64,000 nt of DNA, taken from the NCBI RefSeq assembly GCF_026151205.1, contig NC_087081.1, forward strand, positions 11,037,113 to 11,101,112, written 5' to 3'. Numbering within the stretch: the stretch's first letter is position 1; the number at the start of each line of letters is the position of its first letter. A program made the translations under genes and the position numbers. This stretch comes from Bolinopsis microptera (lineage: Eukaryota; Ctenophora; Tentaculata; Lobata; Bolinopsidae). The notes below the pieces were generated by a model. The model saw only the letters and a list, made by a program, of their open reading frames with translations, did not search any database and had not been told where the DNA came from. Shown here in pieces: positions 51,901-62,100 of the stretch.

Positions 51901-53122
51901 CGTATGTAGTACGTATGTAGTACGTATGTAGTACGTATGTAGTACGTATGTAGTACGTATGTAGTACGTATGTAGTACGTATGTAGTACGTATTTAGTAC
52001 GTATTTAGTACGTATGTACGTAGCATGGTAATTTAGGATCCCAGTTATTCGTATTTAATTGTGTAATGTCTCTTCTGCTATAATGATAACTTAGTTTAAG
52101 TAATTAGTAAACTGACAGCTTCACAGGGAGGATCCAACTTATATTTACATAATATTATAATATTTAATCGTTCTTGACATATAAAAGACATTAAAGTAGG
52201 AACTAGGAGCCCTTTAGAAATCATAGTCTTTTAAAAAATACCCAATTATGTGAAAAATGTATTTACTTTGGCTATAATATTAATTGATTTAAGAATTAAG
52301 TTATTATTTTTATACGATTAAATGTTTTTATTTTCAGAATGTGTGATGGGGTCAATACGGAAGTTGCGAAGTGTGCTTCTCCGACTGCATGTTATCAAGG
52401 TAACCCTGCTGCTGATTTTAAATGATGGAAATCGGTATGCTAATATATACTTACAAAGACGTCAAATAGTTACATGATCGGAAATGCTTCAATTTTTTGC
52501 TGTATTGCTGAACTGACTTTTTATGATATATTTCTATCCTTAAACTTGTCTTGAATTTTCAGATATAGTGCCTGTTATGGGCAGTTATATTGAGGCCGAG
52601 AAATCTGAGTCACTGCAGTCCTCAGACACCTTCTCAAGTACAAACCTGCCGCTAATTATTTGTGGTGTGGCTGCGATAGCGGGAATAGTCCTAGCTGGAA
52701 TGGCTATTGTTGCAGTTATATTTCTGGTCAGACGGAAAAGACGAGAGCAATCAGTTATTTTAGGTAAATAGATGTTATCAGCATTAATGTAGGCCGATTT
52801 AATTTTTAATCATTCAATACCTAATTATTTTGGGATCTCGACATCATGATTTAGAATTCTTAAATCGATAAAAATTGCAATCTTTAACTACCAAATTCAA
52901 AATTGTATCTGGATTCAGAATAACAATCTTGTTTTATCCTTATCTTGTGTTATCCTTATCTTGTCTTCAGATACAGTAACTCCTCTGGAGGCAGCCCAGT
53001 CCACTCCACCACCAGCAGTGTTCTCCCCAGTCCCACCACCAGAGACGTGCCAAACCTCCCCATCTTCAGCACATCGGTTTGATGCCATCGAAAATGACTA
53101 CATGGACTTCACAGAACTTTGA
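45963..53122 (+). CDS. Type I membrane receptor with nine thrombospondin type 1-like repeats (710 aa)
   Basis: Seventeen phase-consistent exons: 45963-46068, 47923-48061, 48343-48537, 48652-48843, 48960-49189, 49336-49465, 49582-49631, 49740-49869, 50054-50103, 50323-50452, 50723-50772, 51069-51198, 51371-51420, 51575-51710, 52338-52399, 52563-52763, 52971-53122. Exon 1 is a signal peptide (LLWFLLTLVQLFSGVSS). Nine repeats follow, each like GGWSDWEEWTNCICDGDG with WxxWxxW, a CxC in place of the usual first Cys region, an RxRxC strand and C(x)nCC closing elements. Residues 624-649 are a transmembrane helix followed by VRRKRR and a roughly 60-residue Pro/Ser-rich tail ending NDYMDFTEL, a possible tyrosine-phosphorylation motif. 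It is likely a cell-surface adhesion or recognition receptor. Its ligand and family name are unknown. Confidence 0.88.
46491..46767 (+). pseudogene. Broken beta/gamma-crystallin-like exon in receptor intron 1
   Basis: After a good acceptor (TTTAACTCAG) and in the phase of exon 1, the sequence encodes GGESTLVISGP, then a TAA stop, then IWAFYDKPNFEDLLFTATGP and SSVRPVSGF. The W-x-FYD-x3-F spacing and SSVRP resemble a Greek-key crystallin motif. The stop means it cannot be included in the receptor. The fold assignment is by motif only. Confidence 0.45.
47196..47432 (+). pseudogene. Second crystallin-like exon copy, internally deleted
   Basis: It has the same acceptor context as the 46.49 kb copy but joins directly to FYDKRHFGGLLFTATGP and VASVRP, lacking the first half. 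The frame continues to a TAG at 47430. A truncated third copy begins at 55258. Confidence 0.45.
47680..47873 (+). other. Conserved open segment in receptor intron 1
   Basis: The frame encodes NKPDKFFAFKTKTCYIQLYC and ANIDIRLEYTSC, ending TGA just upstream of the first TSR exon. The paralogue keeps the same frame at 63575-63763 with few changes, and a 5' part recurs at 55611-55675. It may be the remnant of a lost domain exon. No acceptor/donor pair was found. Confidence 0.35.
50880..50990 (+). pseudogene. Decayed thrombospondin-repeat exon fragment
   Basis: GAGTAAACGGGCAGAAAAGT with GGAGCCATCACGTGCATC matches the start of the flanking 130-nt TSR exons (50323, 51069) but lacks an acceptor and frame. 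It sits in the intron between exons 50723-50772 and 51069-51198. Confidence 0.5.
51711..52024. repeat. 11-bp minisatellite (GTAGTACGTAT)n starting at a splice donor
   Basis: About 28 copies begin at the first base of the intron after the ninth TSR exon (donor GTACGT). Each unit contains GTACGTATGT, a donor-like sequence. Confidence 0.95.
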
Positions 53123-55256
53123 AGTCAGACAATAATTCACGTGATTATGAGATCAGTTTGCTGGAAATCAGACTTACTCAAGTGAAGCTGAGTTGCTTGG
53201 GGATCAATATCTATTAAACCAGCTCAAAAAGTGGCGGATAATCTGCTTAAAATGAAGCTGAGTCGAAGTTTGAGTCTTCTATCGGACTTTATTGTGGTCG
53301 AGAAGCTGAAGACAACCAACCAATCCATGTCAGAGATAGAAAGTAGTGACAGTAAGGATGAACCACAAAACCATATAAATATATGGGCTGACATTTGTCC
53401 AAATTAAAGAGGCGTCATTCAAAACAAGTTATTAAATCGGGCTTGTAAAATGAAGCAGAAACCGTGACCCAACAAACGATACATTAACTAATACATGTAT
53501 TTTGTTTTATGATTTGGAAGAGAAACGAAGATTTTGAAGTGATATTCTGCAGTGAAACAGACCATTATTATATGGGTCACAATCAAAAAGTGTAAAACGA
53601 GGTTATGAAAATGAAATAAATATGGCTCATTGATTTTGAAAGAAATTAAGAAGGGGTCAACCCTTATCTTATCAATAATTATTATTATTATTATTGAAAT
53701 TCACAAATCATTACAATTAGATTTCGATTCCTGTGTCAGACTAATAAAGAAATAAAAACTAAAATTTTTAGATAAAAATTGCAAGATTTATTGAATTTGC
53801 ATTTTTATTGTTGCATATATGTTCATTTTCCACACTATTACAAGTTAATTATCAATATCATTATTGTTTTTACCCTTGCACAAAATAACCATCGGGGATA
53901 AGAGTTTGTTTGCCTTTTTTTGCTTCTTCAATCGAATTAGATGATAGCGGTGCTTTATTGAAATAATCCAGCTTGGAAAAATGATCTAACGCGACGTAGA
54001 CAGGATTTTTTGCAGCTCGGTCTCTTATATTTACGTAATTTTATTTATGTTGTTTTATTTACGTTTTCCACTCTTTCACAGTTTATTATTAAGCTTTCAA
54101 GCAGTCAACTATTTTGTTTTCTATATTCTATCAGACTTTTTAAGTACACATACACTCATATTCCACGTTCACAAGCATGCGAGCTCACAGCTGGTCCAAT
54201 GAGCGGAAAACGGAGAACAAGCTCTGATGACGTCATAGTCACGTGACCTAAGGCTCATAATCACGTGACATCAGACCCAATAAATTGGGTTCTGGCCTGG
54301 TCAGCTCCCTGTTACCTGATCTTGAGGTGACGTACGACATGACCTTGTTAACCCAATCAATGTCTGGAAGGCATATCACCGTGAGACCCCGGATTTTATG
54401 GGACCAAGTGATTAGCCACAAGTATCTGCTGTAAATATATTACTTTATGTTTATGTAATTATATAAATGTCCAGGATGAGGATTAGCTAATCCAATTTTT
54501 GGCATTACGGAAAACTAATTCGGAAAAGCTTAACGGTTTTTTTTAATTAGTTTTCCATAATGCCGAAAATTTTGACTCATAACATTTTTGGTCCGAGTCA
54601 TTCTCGAAGTCGATACGTACCTCTGAGGGCAGAGCTCTTGCTTCCGAGCTCGTGTTGCAAAGGGGGGGGGGGGGGGGGGGGGGGGGGGGGGCGGGGGCTG
54701 CCTTCTGAGATCACATTACAAGGGGAAGCCCCAAGTCCAAAATTGTGTATCGAGGGGTAGATGCGGACTTCGGAAAACTGAACAAATATTTTCTGCTAAT
54801 AATGAACAGGGTACAGCATGAAACGTGGAGAAAAGTGGTTTCTATGCCAATTGCATATTATTTCTGATAATAACTTGTCTACTCTTACTTTTTGGTTACT
54901 TTTGTTACAACGTACTGCTCGTTGATTTGATATTTGACCTATGTCTATAGTTTGTCTACTGCTAGGCCTAAACAGTAAACATCATCGGTGGGGTTGTATA
55001 GCTCTTATAAATGCGGAACTTATTGTGTAATTACAAACTATGGCTTATAAGGATTAATATCACAATTGATAATGAGAAAAGCTCAATAATAAGGATTAAT
55101 TTAAATTTTCCGGCAAGATCCGGCAAGTTCCGGCAGTCTTATATTTGCCCTTCCTAACAACCGGTTCCAGTCCGGCAAAATCCGGCTAACCGGATAATAG
55201 ATTGATATCCGGCAAAATCCGGTCCGACAGCCAAAAGCCCATTCCGGTCGGTTCCT
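53123..55256. other. 3' flank of receptor gene 1
   Basis: 53766-54140 is repeated at 61380-61760 in the same orientation, marking the end of the duplicated unit. A 22-bp-stem hairpin (GGCATTACGGAAAACTAATT and inverse) lies at 54498-54577, a 30-G tract at 54662-54691, and CCGGCAAAATCCGG simple repeats at 55110-55230. No gene recognised. Confidence 0.6.
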
Positions 55257-55735
55257 AAGACAAACACCACTCTTGACAAAAGGAGCTGATAAGGACTCCT
55301 CGAACTACATTAAATATATTCCTTCTGTATCATCTTATTAGAGCTTTTCATTTAGAGCTAGGGTGCTACGCTTGGCAAAAACTTGTCCATATCATTACAA
55401 TAATGCTCAATAAATATAATAGGCTGCAGTGTTTTTATTATTTGAAAACTATATTGTACTATGTACTAGAAACCTGTCAGTCAATTAAGGTTTAAAATGG
55501 TAACAGCGAAAAGTTGTTTTTTGGTCAATTTGTTTGTGTTTTTAAGCTGTTGCCTTGGAAATTTCGTCGATTAAAATATAGTATAGATTGAATCAACAAT
55601 TTCATAATTTATGGCCGTACAACTACAAATAAGCCCGACAAATTCTTTGCATTCAAAACAAAAACATGTTAAATATGTAAATTATGTCAGTGCGAACATT
55701 GTCATTGAGAGATATGGCTAAGCTGTCACAGAAAT
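55257..55735 (+). pseudogene. Truncated duplicate of receptor intron-1 sequence
   Basis: It matches about 47351-47765 (terminal crystallin-like segment plus part of the conserved open segment) and then breaks off in front of the retrotransposon. It is a third, partial copy of the receptor unit without any TSR exon. Confidence 0.65.
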
Positions 55736-55762
55736 TTACTAAAAATAATAATAATAATAAAA

Positions 55763-55885
55763 GGCCCCCGCTCAGAACACCAGAGCTAGTGAGTAGTGGG
55801 TCCGAGGCTGATACTCGTGGTCAGCACCCCCGGGGTCGGTAACGGCAGCAGTCCATTGGATGGCTGCCGGCTAGAGCTACTCACT
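55763..55885 (+). ncRNA. Candidate HDV-like self-cleaving ribozyme at retrotransposon 5' end
   Basis: Helices read by eye: P1 GGCCCC (55763-55768) with GGGGTC (55832-55837, one G-U); P2 AGTGAGTAG (55788-55796) with CTACTCACT (55877-55885); P3 hairpin GCTGA/TCAGC (55807-55825); P4 hairpin GGCAGC/GCTGCC (55844-55868). The order P1-P2-P3-P1'-P4-P2' is the HDV double pseudoknot. P1' is followed by GGTAAC, as in HDV (GGGCAAC), and the P3 loop contains CTCG. J4/2 is GGCTAGAG, with a C where the catalytic cytosine would be. HDV-like ribozymes are known at the 5' ends of R2 and related elements. Confidence 0.65.
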
Positions 55886-56671
55886 CCCTGGCATTGCCAG
55901 ATGTCTTCTTCCTGAGGTTCAGTTATAGCACAAAGTTTAAACTATTAACACTGTTAGTTCCCCCGTTACTAGTCCGAGTAACAGGCTAGAACTTGACCAA
56001 ACAGCTGGTGAAACACCTGTAGACCATCAGAACCTCAGGCTCTATTGTCCTTCTCAACATCATTTAATGTTATCGTGAGATTTTGTAATTGCTTAAAATT
56101 CATGTTTAGGAAGGAACAAAAAAAAAGAAAGAAAATTACAAAAAAAAGTTAAAAACAAAAAAGACAAAAAAAAGCACAAAATGGAAAAACCAAGAAAAGT
56201 ATCTGTGACTGAAACAGCAGTATTTTAAGATTTATCCCCTTATTATATATTTATTCGTTATCATAGCAGCATAGACTGTCAGTACTGAAAGATTCTCCAT
56301 CCTTAGTAAATAATTACTATTTATAGTGTTACCATTTACCATACCCATTGTATTAGTAATTACATTGTAATTGAAATTATGTTATATATATCCTTGTATT
56401 TGATGTTACTTGTCCCCCGGTTAATTCCCTTTCTTGCCTCTCGTTGGTGAAAATCTTTTATCCTTCTGCTCTAGCTCTTGGTTTCTTGACTAGGTGCAAT
56501 TGACACCTAGTGGTTTTCCTTCCGGGCATGGACTGACCCGTAGATGTCCCCCAATCTTAAGTTGTGGACTCGTGACAAAAGGATGTGTGGCCATGGGTTA
56601 AATGGTTACTAACGGGTCTACTACCCAGGAGGTAGCTACCTGGGGAGCTGGGCGACGCGGGGCAACGCTCA

Positions 56672-59600
56672 GTGCTCTGTTTTCCCTGCCAACTCTCTAG
56701 GGGGTATATCAAGTCCCCCAGTTATGATATGAATTCTCTCTCAAATTTTTCAAACTCTCCTACTCTCCCTACTAATGGGTCAGAGCAGGATCAACAACCT
56801 AACATCGCCCCTCCAGCACGCCGTGAGAGGAAGGCTCGCACTGAGACTTCCACTCGTCACACGTGGAGCAAGGAGGACAACATACAGCTCATGACACTGT
56901 ATTACCAGAGCCAACCATCCCGCTCTGGTTATAGAAGGAGACTCCGGTCACTGTGGGATGATGCCGGACTCTTCACTTGTACAGAACAAAGATTGGCAGA
57001 CCAAGCAAGGTCAATCAGAAATAATAATCTCCTCTCAGACATAGAACTATTGGAGATTCGAGGCACTCTTCCACCTAGCGTAGTGGAAGAGGCTCCAACA
57101 ACGACAACTCAAGCTCTACCCACAGTCTCCCAAGCAATCAGGACGTTGAGGGATGCAACTATCCCAACTGTTGCCGCCGAAGAACTCACCCCCACCGCAA
57201 CGGTACCTGATTTTGACAAGGAGGCAATCATTGAGCGGCTAAAAACCCTCTTAGAAGACCCTTCAGTGATAGAAACCAAGCCCCTGAGACATGTGAACAG
57301 AAAGAAGCTTATGGAGGAAACATCTCTCATCAACTCATGTATAGCAGAGATTCCTACTTCTTCAATCACTGAAACCAACACTCTATTGCTTGCAGGAGCA
57401 CATTTAGTCAGCGAAAGACTTGGTGAAAAACCTGCAAATAAGAATGCAGAGAAGCGGAAAACTCCGCTATGGAAAAGAAGAATCGAAGATAAGATTACCC
57501 AGGTGAGGAAAGACATCTCTTATCTTGAGGAGAAGAAGAAAGGTATTACCCTTAAACAAAAAATACTAGAAGGGCTCAACAGACGTCACCCCCTGTTGAA
57601 GAAAAAGGGTATATCATGCATCATTGAGGAGCTCAAGCAATGTCTACGTGCAAAAGCAGCTAAGATAAAGAGATTTAATAAAAGATGCGAACGATACCAC
57701 CAGAACAAGTTGTTTGGAAACAACCAGAGGCAGTTCTACAGAAACCTTCAAACAAACCCTGAAGAACAGGATATCTCCCACCCTGAGGCTGACAAGGATT
57801 CTTGTTTGAAGTTCTGGAAGAACATATGGGAGCAGCCGGTTGAACATAACAGTGATGCTGAATGGTTACCGGATGTCAGAACAGAACTAGCCTCAGCAGA
57901 TGAACAGCGACAGTTTGTTATAACTAACACCCTGGTTGCAGATAGAGTGAAGAAAATGACCAATTGGTCCTCTCCTGGTACAGACGGACTGCATGCTTAT
58001 TGGATAAAGCACTTTAAAGAACTCCACAATAGGATTGCAGATCAACTTATGAGTTGCCTAACCAACGCTGATATCCCTGACTGGATGACATTGGGACGCA
58101 CGTACCTGCTCATAAAGGACCACTCCAAAGGACCCATCCCAGGCAATTTCAGACCTATTACATGCTTATCAGCTATGTGGAAACTGTTCACTGGTCTAAT
58201 CTCAGATTCCATATACAACCATTTAGACCAGCAAAAACTCCTCCCCCCTGAGCAGAAAGGGTGCAAGAAGAAGAGCAGAGGATGTAAAGAACAGTTAATG
58301 ATAGACAAACTCATTCTGAAGAACTGTAAACGAAGGAAGCGGAACCTGAACATGACGTTTATAGACTACAAGAAGGCGTATGATAGCGTCCCACACTCTT
58401 GGATTCTGTCTTGTTTGACCATATGTGGTATCACTTCATCCATCATAGATCTGTTTGAAGCCTCCTTCAAGCAATTTTATGTTAACCTGATGCTTGGTAA
58501 AGTTTCCCTTGGGAGGATTAAAATTAATAGAGGTCTATTCCAAGGAGACTCAGTATCACCTATTCACTTTATCATGAGTCTTATACCCCTGTCCATTCTT
58601 TTGAATAAGCATGACATAGGATACTCTCTGGAGAAGGGAGGTCGACCGAAAGTGTCACATAGGCTATACATGGACGACCTCAAGTTGTATGCCGAGAGTG
58701 AAGACGAAATGCAAACACTGGTTAATACCACAGCAGAGTTCAGCAGTGACATAAAAATGGAATTCGGGCTAGAGAAATGTGCCGTGGTGAAGGTGAAGAA
58801 GGGAGCAAGAGCCGTTTTCGAAGGCATCTCCCTACCCACAGGTGAACAGATCCATGAGTTGGAGGACGAGGGCTATAAGTATCTGGGAATACTAGAAGCC
58901 AATGATATACTGCACAAAGAGATGAAAGCACTGGTTACAAAAGAGTATATCAGAAGAGTTAAAAAGGTTTTAAAATCCCAGCTTCATGGCAGGAATAGTA
59001 TACAAGCAATTAACACCTGGGCTGTACCTGTGATAAGATATGGAGCTGGAATTCTCTCATGGAATACTGGAGAGACCAAAGCCTTAGATGTCAAGACCCG
59101 GAAACTGATGAGGATAAATGGAGCTCACCACCCCCAAGGAGATGTTGATCGGTTATACGTAAGCCGTCAACAGGGTGGCCGTGGGCTACATAGTATAGAG
59201 GAAGTCGTAAAGAGAGAGGAGAATGCACTCACCATTTATGTGGTGAGAAGTAGAGACCCAGAACTGATTGCTCTGAACGACTACTTTGTCAAAGACAAGA
59301 TACTCTTGGGTGAAGAGATAGAGAAAGATATCGACCGAACACAACGCGAGGAAATCCACAAGGAGAAGTGGACTGCTAAAGTGATGCACGGACAGTTCCC
59401 AAGGCAGATGATGGGTATAGCGGACCCATTAACCTCTTGGAACTGGCTCACTCAACAAGACTTGAAGAAGGAGACAGAAGGATTGTTGATAGCAGCCCAA
59501 GACCAAGCACTTAGGACGAATTATGTGAAGCACAGGATTGACAAAACACCTGGCTCTTCTCCCCTCTGCAGACTCTGCAGAAACCATTACGAGACAATAG

Positions 59601-60136
59601 ACCACATACTGAATGGGTGCCCAAAACTTTCACAGACAGAATATAAGTGTCGGCATGACAAAGTAGCTGCCGCATTGCACTGGAGTCTGTGCAAGGAATA
59701 CGGCTTCCCACGCAGTAAAAGGTGGTACGAACACCGGGCAGAGAAGGTGCTGGAGAACGAAAAAGTCAAGATATTGTGGGACTTCCATGTCCAGTCGGAC
59801 CACGTTATCGAACACTGCAGACCGGATCTCCTCCTGGTAGACAAGGTAACCAACGCAGCAACTATCATTGACGTTGCAGTCCCAGGAGATACCCGGATCC
59901 TGGATAGAGAACAAGAAAAGATACTGAAATATCAAGACCTAAAAAGAGAAATTAAGAAGAACTGGAATTTACGAAAGGTCACAATCGTCCCTGTGGTGAT
60001 AGGCGCATTAGGAACTATCACCATTAACTTTCGTAAACACCTCGACGCAGTCCACTGCAATCTGAGCATCTCTAATCTCCAGAAGACAGCTCTGCTTGGA
60101 TCAGCCAGAATTCTCAGGATGGTCTTAGACATATGA
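56672..60136 (+). CDS. Retrotransposon polyprotein: Myb-like domain, reverse transcriptase, zinc finger, RLE endonuclease
   Basis: 1,154 aa with no stops. Residues about 63-112 are Myb-like (HTWSKEDNIQLMTLYYQSQ), a DNA-binding module common in site-specific elements. The RT domain has FIDYKKAYDS (motif A, about 563), GLFQGDSVSP (motif B) and LYMDDLKLYAES (motif C, catalytic Asp pair, about 666). Near 965 is a Cys/His knuckle (CRLCRNHYETIDHILNGC). Residues 1049-1072 carry RPDLLLVD and IIDVAVPGD, the PD-(D/E)xK core of the restriction-like endonuclease that nicks target DNA. The arrangement fits the R2/R4/NeSL group; YMDD instead of YADD is distinctive. The start could be this Met or the one at 56729. 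The intact ORF and unmutated catalytic motifs suggest recent activity. Confidence 0.92.
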   Translation: MLCFPCQLSRGYIKSPSYDMNSLSNFSNSPTLPTNGSEQDQQPNIAPPARRERKARTETSTRHTWSKEDNIQLMTLYYQSQPSRSGYRRRLRSLWDDAGLFTCTEQRLADQARSIRNNNLLSDIELLEIRGTLPPSVVEEAPTTTTQALPTVSQAIRTLRDATIPTVAAEELTPTATVPDFDKEAIIERLKTLLEDPSVIETKPLRHVNRKKLMEETSLINSCIAEIPTSSITETNTLLLAGAHLVSERLGEKPANKNAEKRKTPLWKRRIEDKITQVRKDISYLEEKKKGITLKQKILEGLNRRHPLLKKKGISCIIEELKQCLRAKAAKIKRFNKRCERYHQNKLFGNNQRQFYRNLQTNPEEQDISHPEADKDSCLKFWKNIWEQPVEHNSDAEWLPDVRTELASADEQRQFVITNTLVADRVKKMTNWSSPGTDGLHAYWIKHFKELHNRIADQLMSCLTNADIPDWMTLGRTYLLIKDHSKGPIPGNFRPITCLSAMWKLFTGLISDSIYNHLDQQKLLPPEQKGCKKKSRGCKEQLMIDKLILKNCKRRKRNLNMTFIDYKKAYDSVPHSWILSCLTICGITSSIIDLFEASFKQFYVNLMLGKVSLGRIKINRGLFQGDSVSPIHFIMSLIPLSILLNKHDIGYSLEKGGRPKVSHRLYMDDLKLYAESEDEMQTLVNTTAEFSSDIKMEFGLEKCAVVKVKKGARAVFEGISLPTGEQIHELEDEGYKYLGILEANDILHKEMKALVTKEYIRRVKKVLKSQLHGRNSIQAINTWAVPVIRYGAGILSWNTGETKALDVKTRKLMRINGAHHPQGDVDRLYVSRQQGGRGLHSIEEVVKREENALTIYVVRSRDPELIALNDYFVKDKILLGEEIEKDIDRTQREEIHKEKWTAKVMHGQFPRQMMGIADPLTSWNWLTQQDLKKETEGLLIAAQDQALRTNYVKHRIDKTPGSSPLCRLCRNHYETIDHILNGCPKLSQTEYKCRHDKVAAALHWSLCKEYGFPRSKRWYEHRAEKVLENEKVKILWDFHVQSDHVIEHCRPDLLLVDKVTNAATIIDVAVPGDTRILDREQEKILKYQDLKREIKKNWNLRKVTIVPVVIGALGTITINFRKHLDAVHCNLSISNLQKTALLGSARILRMVLDI

Positions 60137-60169
60137 TATTATTGAGAGTATAATACACTGTAGATATTC

Positions 60170-60785
60170 TATATTTAGTTTATTCTTCACTGGATACTGT
60201 AATAAACACTTTTTACCTGGTCCTCTTATATCTCTTCCCTTGCTATGCAAGCCCTGTCTCTTGTTTATACAATTTTTAACCCGTATATTGGGTAGACTGT
60301 GTATTTGTTATGTATTTTATATTAAATACAGTTTTGTGTACAAGTAATTATTGTTATTTACTGGACTAAAGGGGTATACATGTGTTGGAGTTTTTCTCTT
60401 ATTCTTCTTCTCTTGCTCTGCATCTGCATGCCCTGATTCTTGTATAAACATGATGTTTGTTTAAATATTGTATATTCTTGTATTGATTGTGGTATTTTGT
60501 GGGTCAGATTCACCAATACCCAATGGGTACTTGCTGAATCACTGTTTTATACACTCTGTAGCCAGTCCCTGTGCTCCGTCCCTTGCCCTGCAAGCCCTGT
60601 TTCTTGATAATACAGCATTTATTTATCGTGTATTACATTGTAGTATGTAATAAACATTTGTAGTAGTGTAGGATTGTTTTAATTTCTTTTTGCTAGGTTT
60701 TATAATACTTATTTGTATAATTTGTGATTGTTTCTCCCGGTTTTCTTCCCTTGCGTAGCAAGCCCTGTCTCTTGTAAAAACAACC
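60170..60785 (+). repeat. Four-fold repeat in retrotransposon 3' UTR
   Basis: A block of roughly 170 bp containing CCCTTGC..GCAAGCCCTGTCTCTTGT recurs near 60235, 60412, 60585 and 60755, with about 70-80% similarity by eye. Each copy has a pyrimidine-rich lead and a TACATTG/TATTGTAT tail. It probably forms repeated RNA structure recognised by the reverse transcriptase. Confidence 0.7.
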
Positions 60786-60924
60786 TCGAAAGATTTGTAG
60801 ATACACATAGTCTCTACAACTTTACCCTCTGGTCCCTAGGGTCAGCTGATCCCGGGCCAGAGGAAAACTACCGACTGCCAAGGTTTGACGCCTAGGCAGT
60901 CGAGACCTCTTATTGAGACCCTTT

Positions 60925-62100
60925 ATAATAATAAATAATAATATAATGATAACACCACTCCCGGAAATGCTGATAAACATGAAAGTACCCTCGCACTATA
61001 CACCTAATTAATTGAGATATTGATCGAAAAACGGTCAACTCTCTGGCCGGCCACGCATAATATGCGGATATATTAAGACGCAATGAAATTACCGGACCAC
61101 GATGTATGGGGACTAAGGACTTGCCACCCCATGGCAACATTAATTTATATCGACTCAGTTACATCGTTTCCTGTTAATATAAATCTCCGTTACAAATTGA
61201 ACTGGGATCTGGCAATACTACACCTTAGTTCAATAAAATACGATAAAGTAATGTATAATTAGACTTAAGTAAAATTCTGAAAGAATATAGAATTCTAGAA
61301 GGTTATGGATTATTCTATGAGTACGGAGTAGCCAAGCCTGCAGCCTAACAATTATAATGAATAATTCTTCGGAACTTTATTTTTAGATACAAATTGCAAG
61401 ATTTATTGAATTTCCATATTTATTGTTGCATATATGTTCATTTTCCACCCTATTACAAGTTAATTATAATTTTTGTTTTTACCCTTGCACAAAGTTATCA
61501 TCGAGGATAAGACCGAGTTTGTTTGTCTATTTTTTTGCTTCTCCAACCGAATTAGATGATAGCGGTGCTTTATTGAAATAATCCAGCTTGGAAAAATGAT
61601 CTTACGCGACGTAAACAGGATTTTCTGCAGCTCGGTCTCTTATATTTACGTTGTTTTATTTACGTTGTTTTATTTACGTTGACCACTCTTTCACAGTTTA
61701 TTATTAAGCTTTCAATCAGTATACTAGTTTGTTTTCTATAGTCTTTCAGACTTTTACTTAAGTCTAATTATACATTACTACACCTTAGTTTATTGAACTA
61801 AGGTGTAGTATTGCCAGATTCCGGTTCAATTTGTAACGGAGATTTATATTAACAGGAAACGATGTAACTGAGTCGATATATTTTAATGTTGCCATGGGGT
61901 GGCAAGTCCCCATACATCGTGATCGTGGTCCGGTAGTTTCATTGCGTCTTAATATATCCGCATATTATGCGTGGCCGGCCAGAGAGTTGACCGTTTTTCG
62001 ATCAATATCTCAATTAATTAGGTGTAGTGCGAGGGTACTTTCATGTTTATCAGTATTTCCGGGAGTGGTGTTATCATTATATTATTATTTATTATTATTA
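60925..62100. mobile_element. Inverted-repeat unit enclosing a copy of receptor 3' flank
   Basis: Arms 60925-61236 and about 61789-62100 are inverse copies (sharing CTCTCTGGCCGGCCACGCAT and ACCACTCCCGGAAATGCTGA). The interior 61380-61760 is the duplicated 3' flank of the receptor gene. The outer ends are TAA-type microsatellite. No ORF with recognisable function; paired 76-79-codon frames are shadows of the arms. Confidence 0.65.

Larger units (their letters stand above)
55763..60924 (+). mobile_element. RLE-type non-LTR retrotransposon, apparently full length
   Basis: The 5' end is set at GGCCCC (55763) because an HDV-like ribozyme fold starts there; the 3' end is before the ATAATAATAAATAATAAT tail. 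It has one intact 1,154-aa ORF, a 0.9-kb 5' UTR and a 0.8-kb 3' UTR with a four-fold repeat. The flanks on both sides are AAT/TAA repeats (55745-55762 and 60925-60945), as expected of an element targeting TAA microsatellites (known for the R4-clade element Dong). Confidence 0.85.

Noticed and set aside
57109-59935. Several minus-strand ORFs of 60-135 codons
   Set aside because: Antisense shadows of the intact retrotransposon polyprotein.
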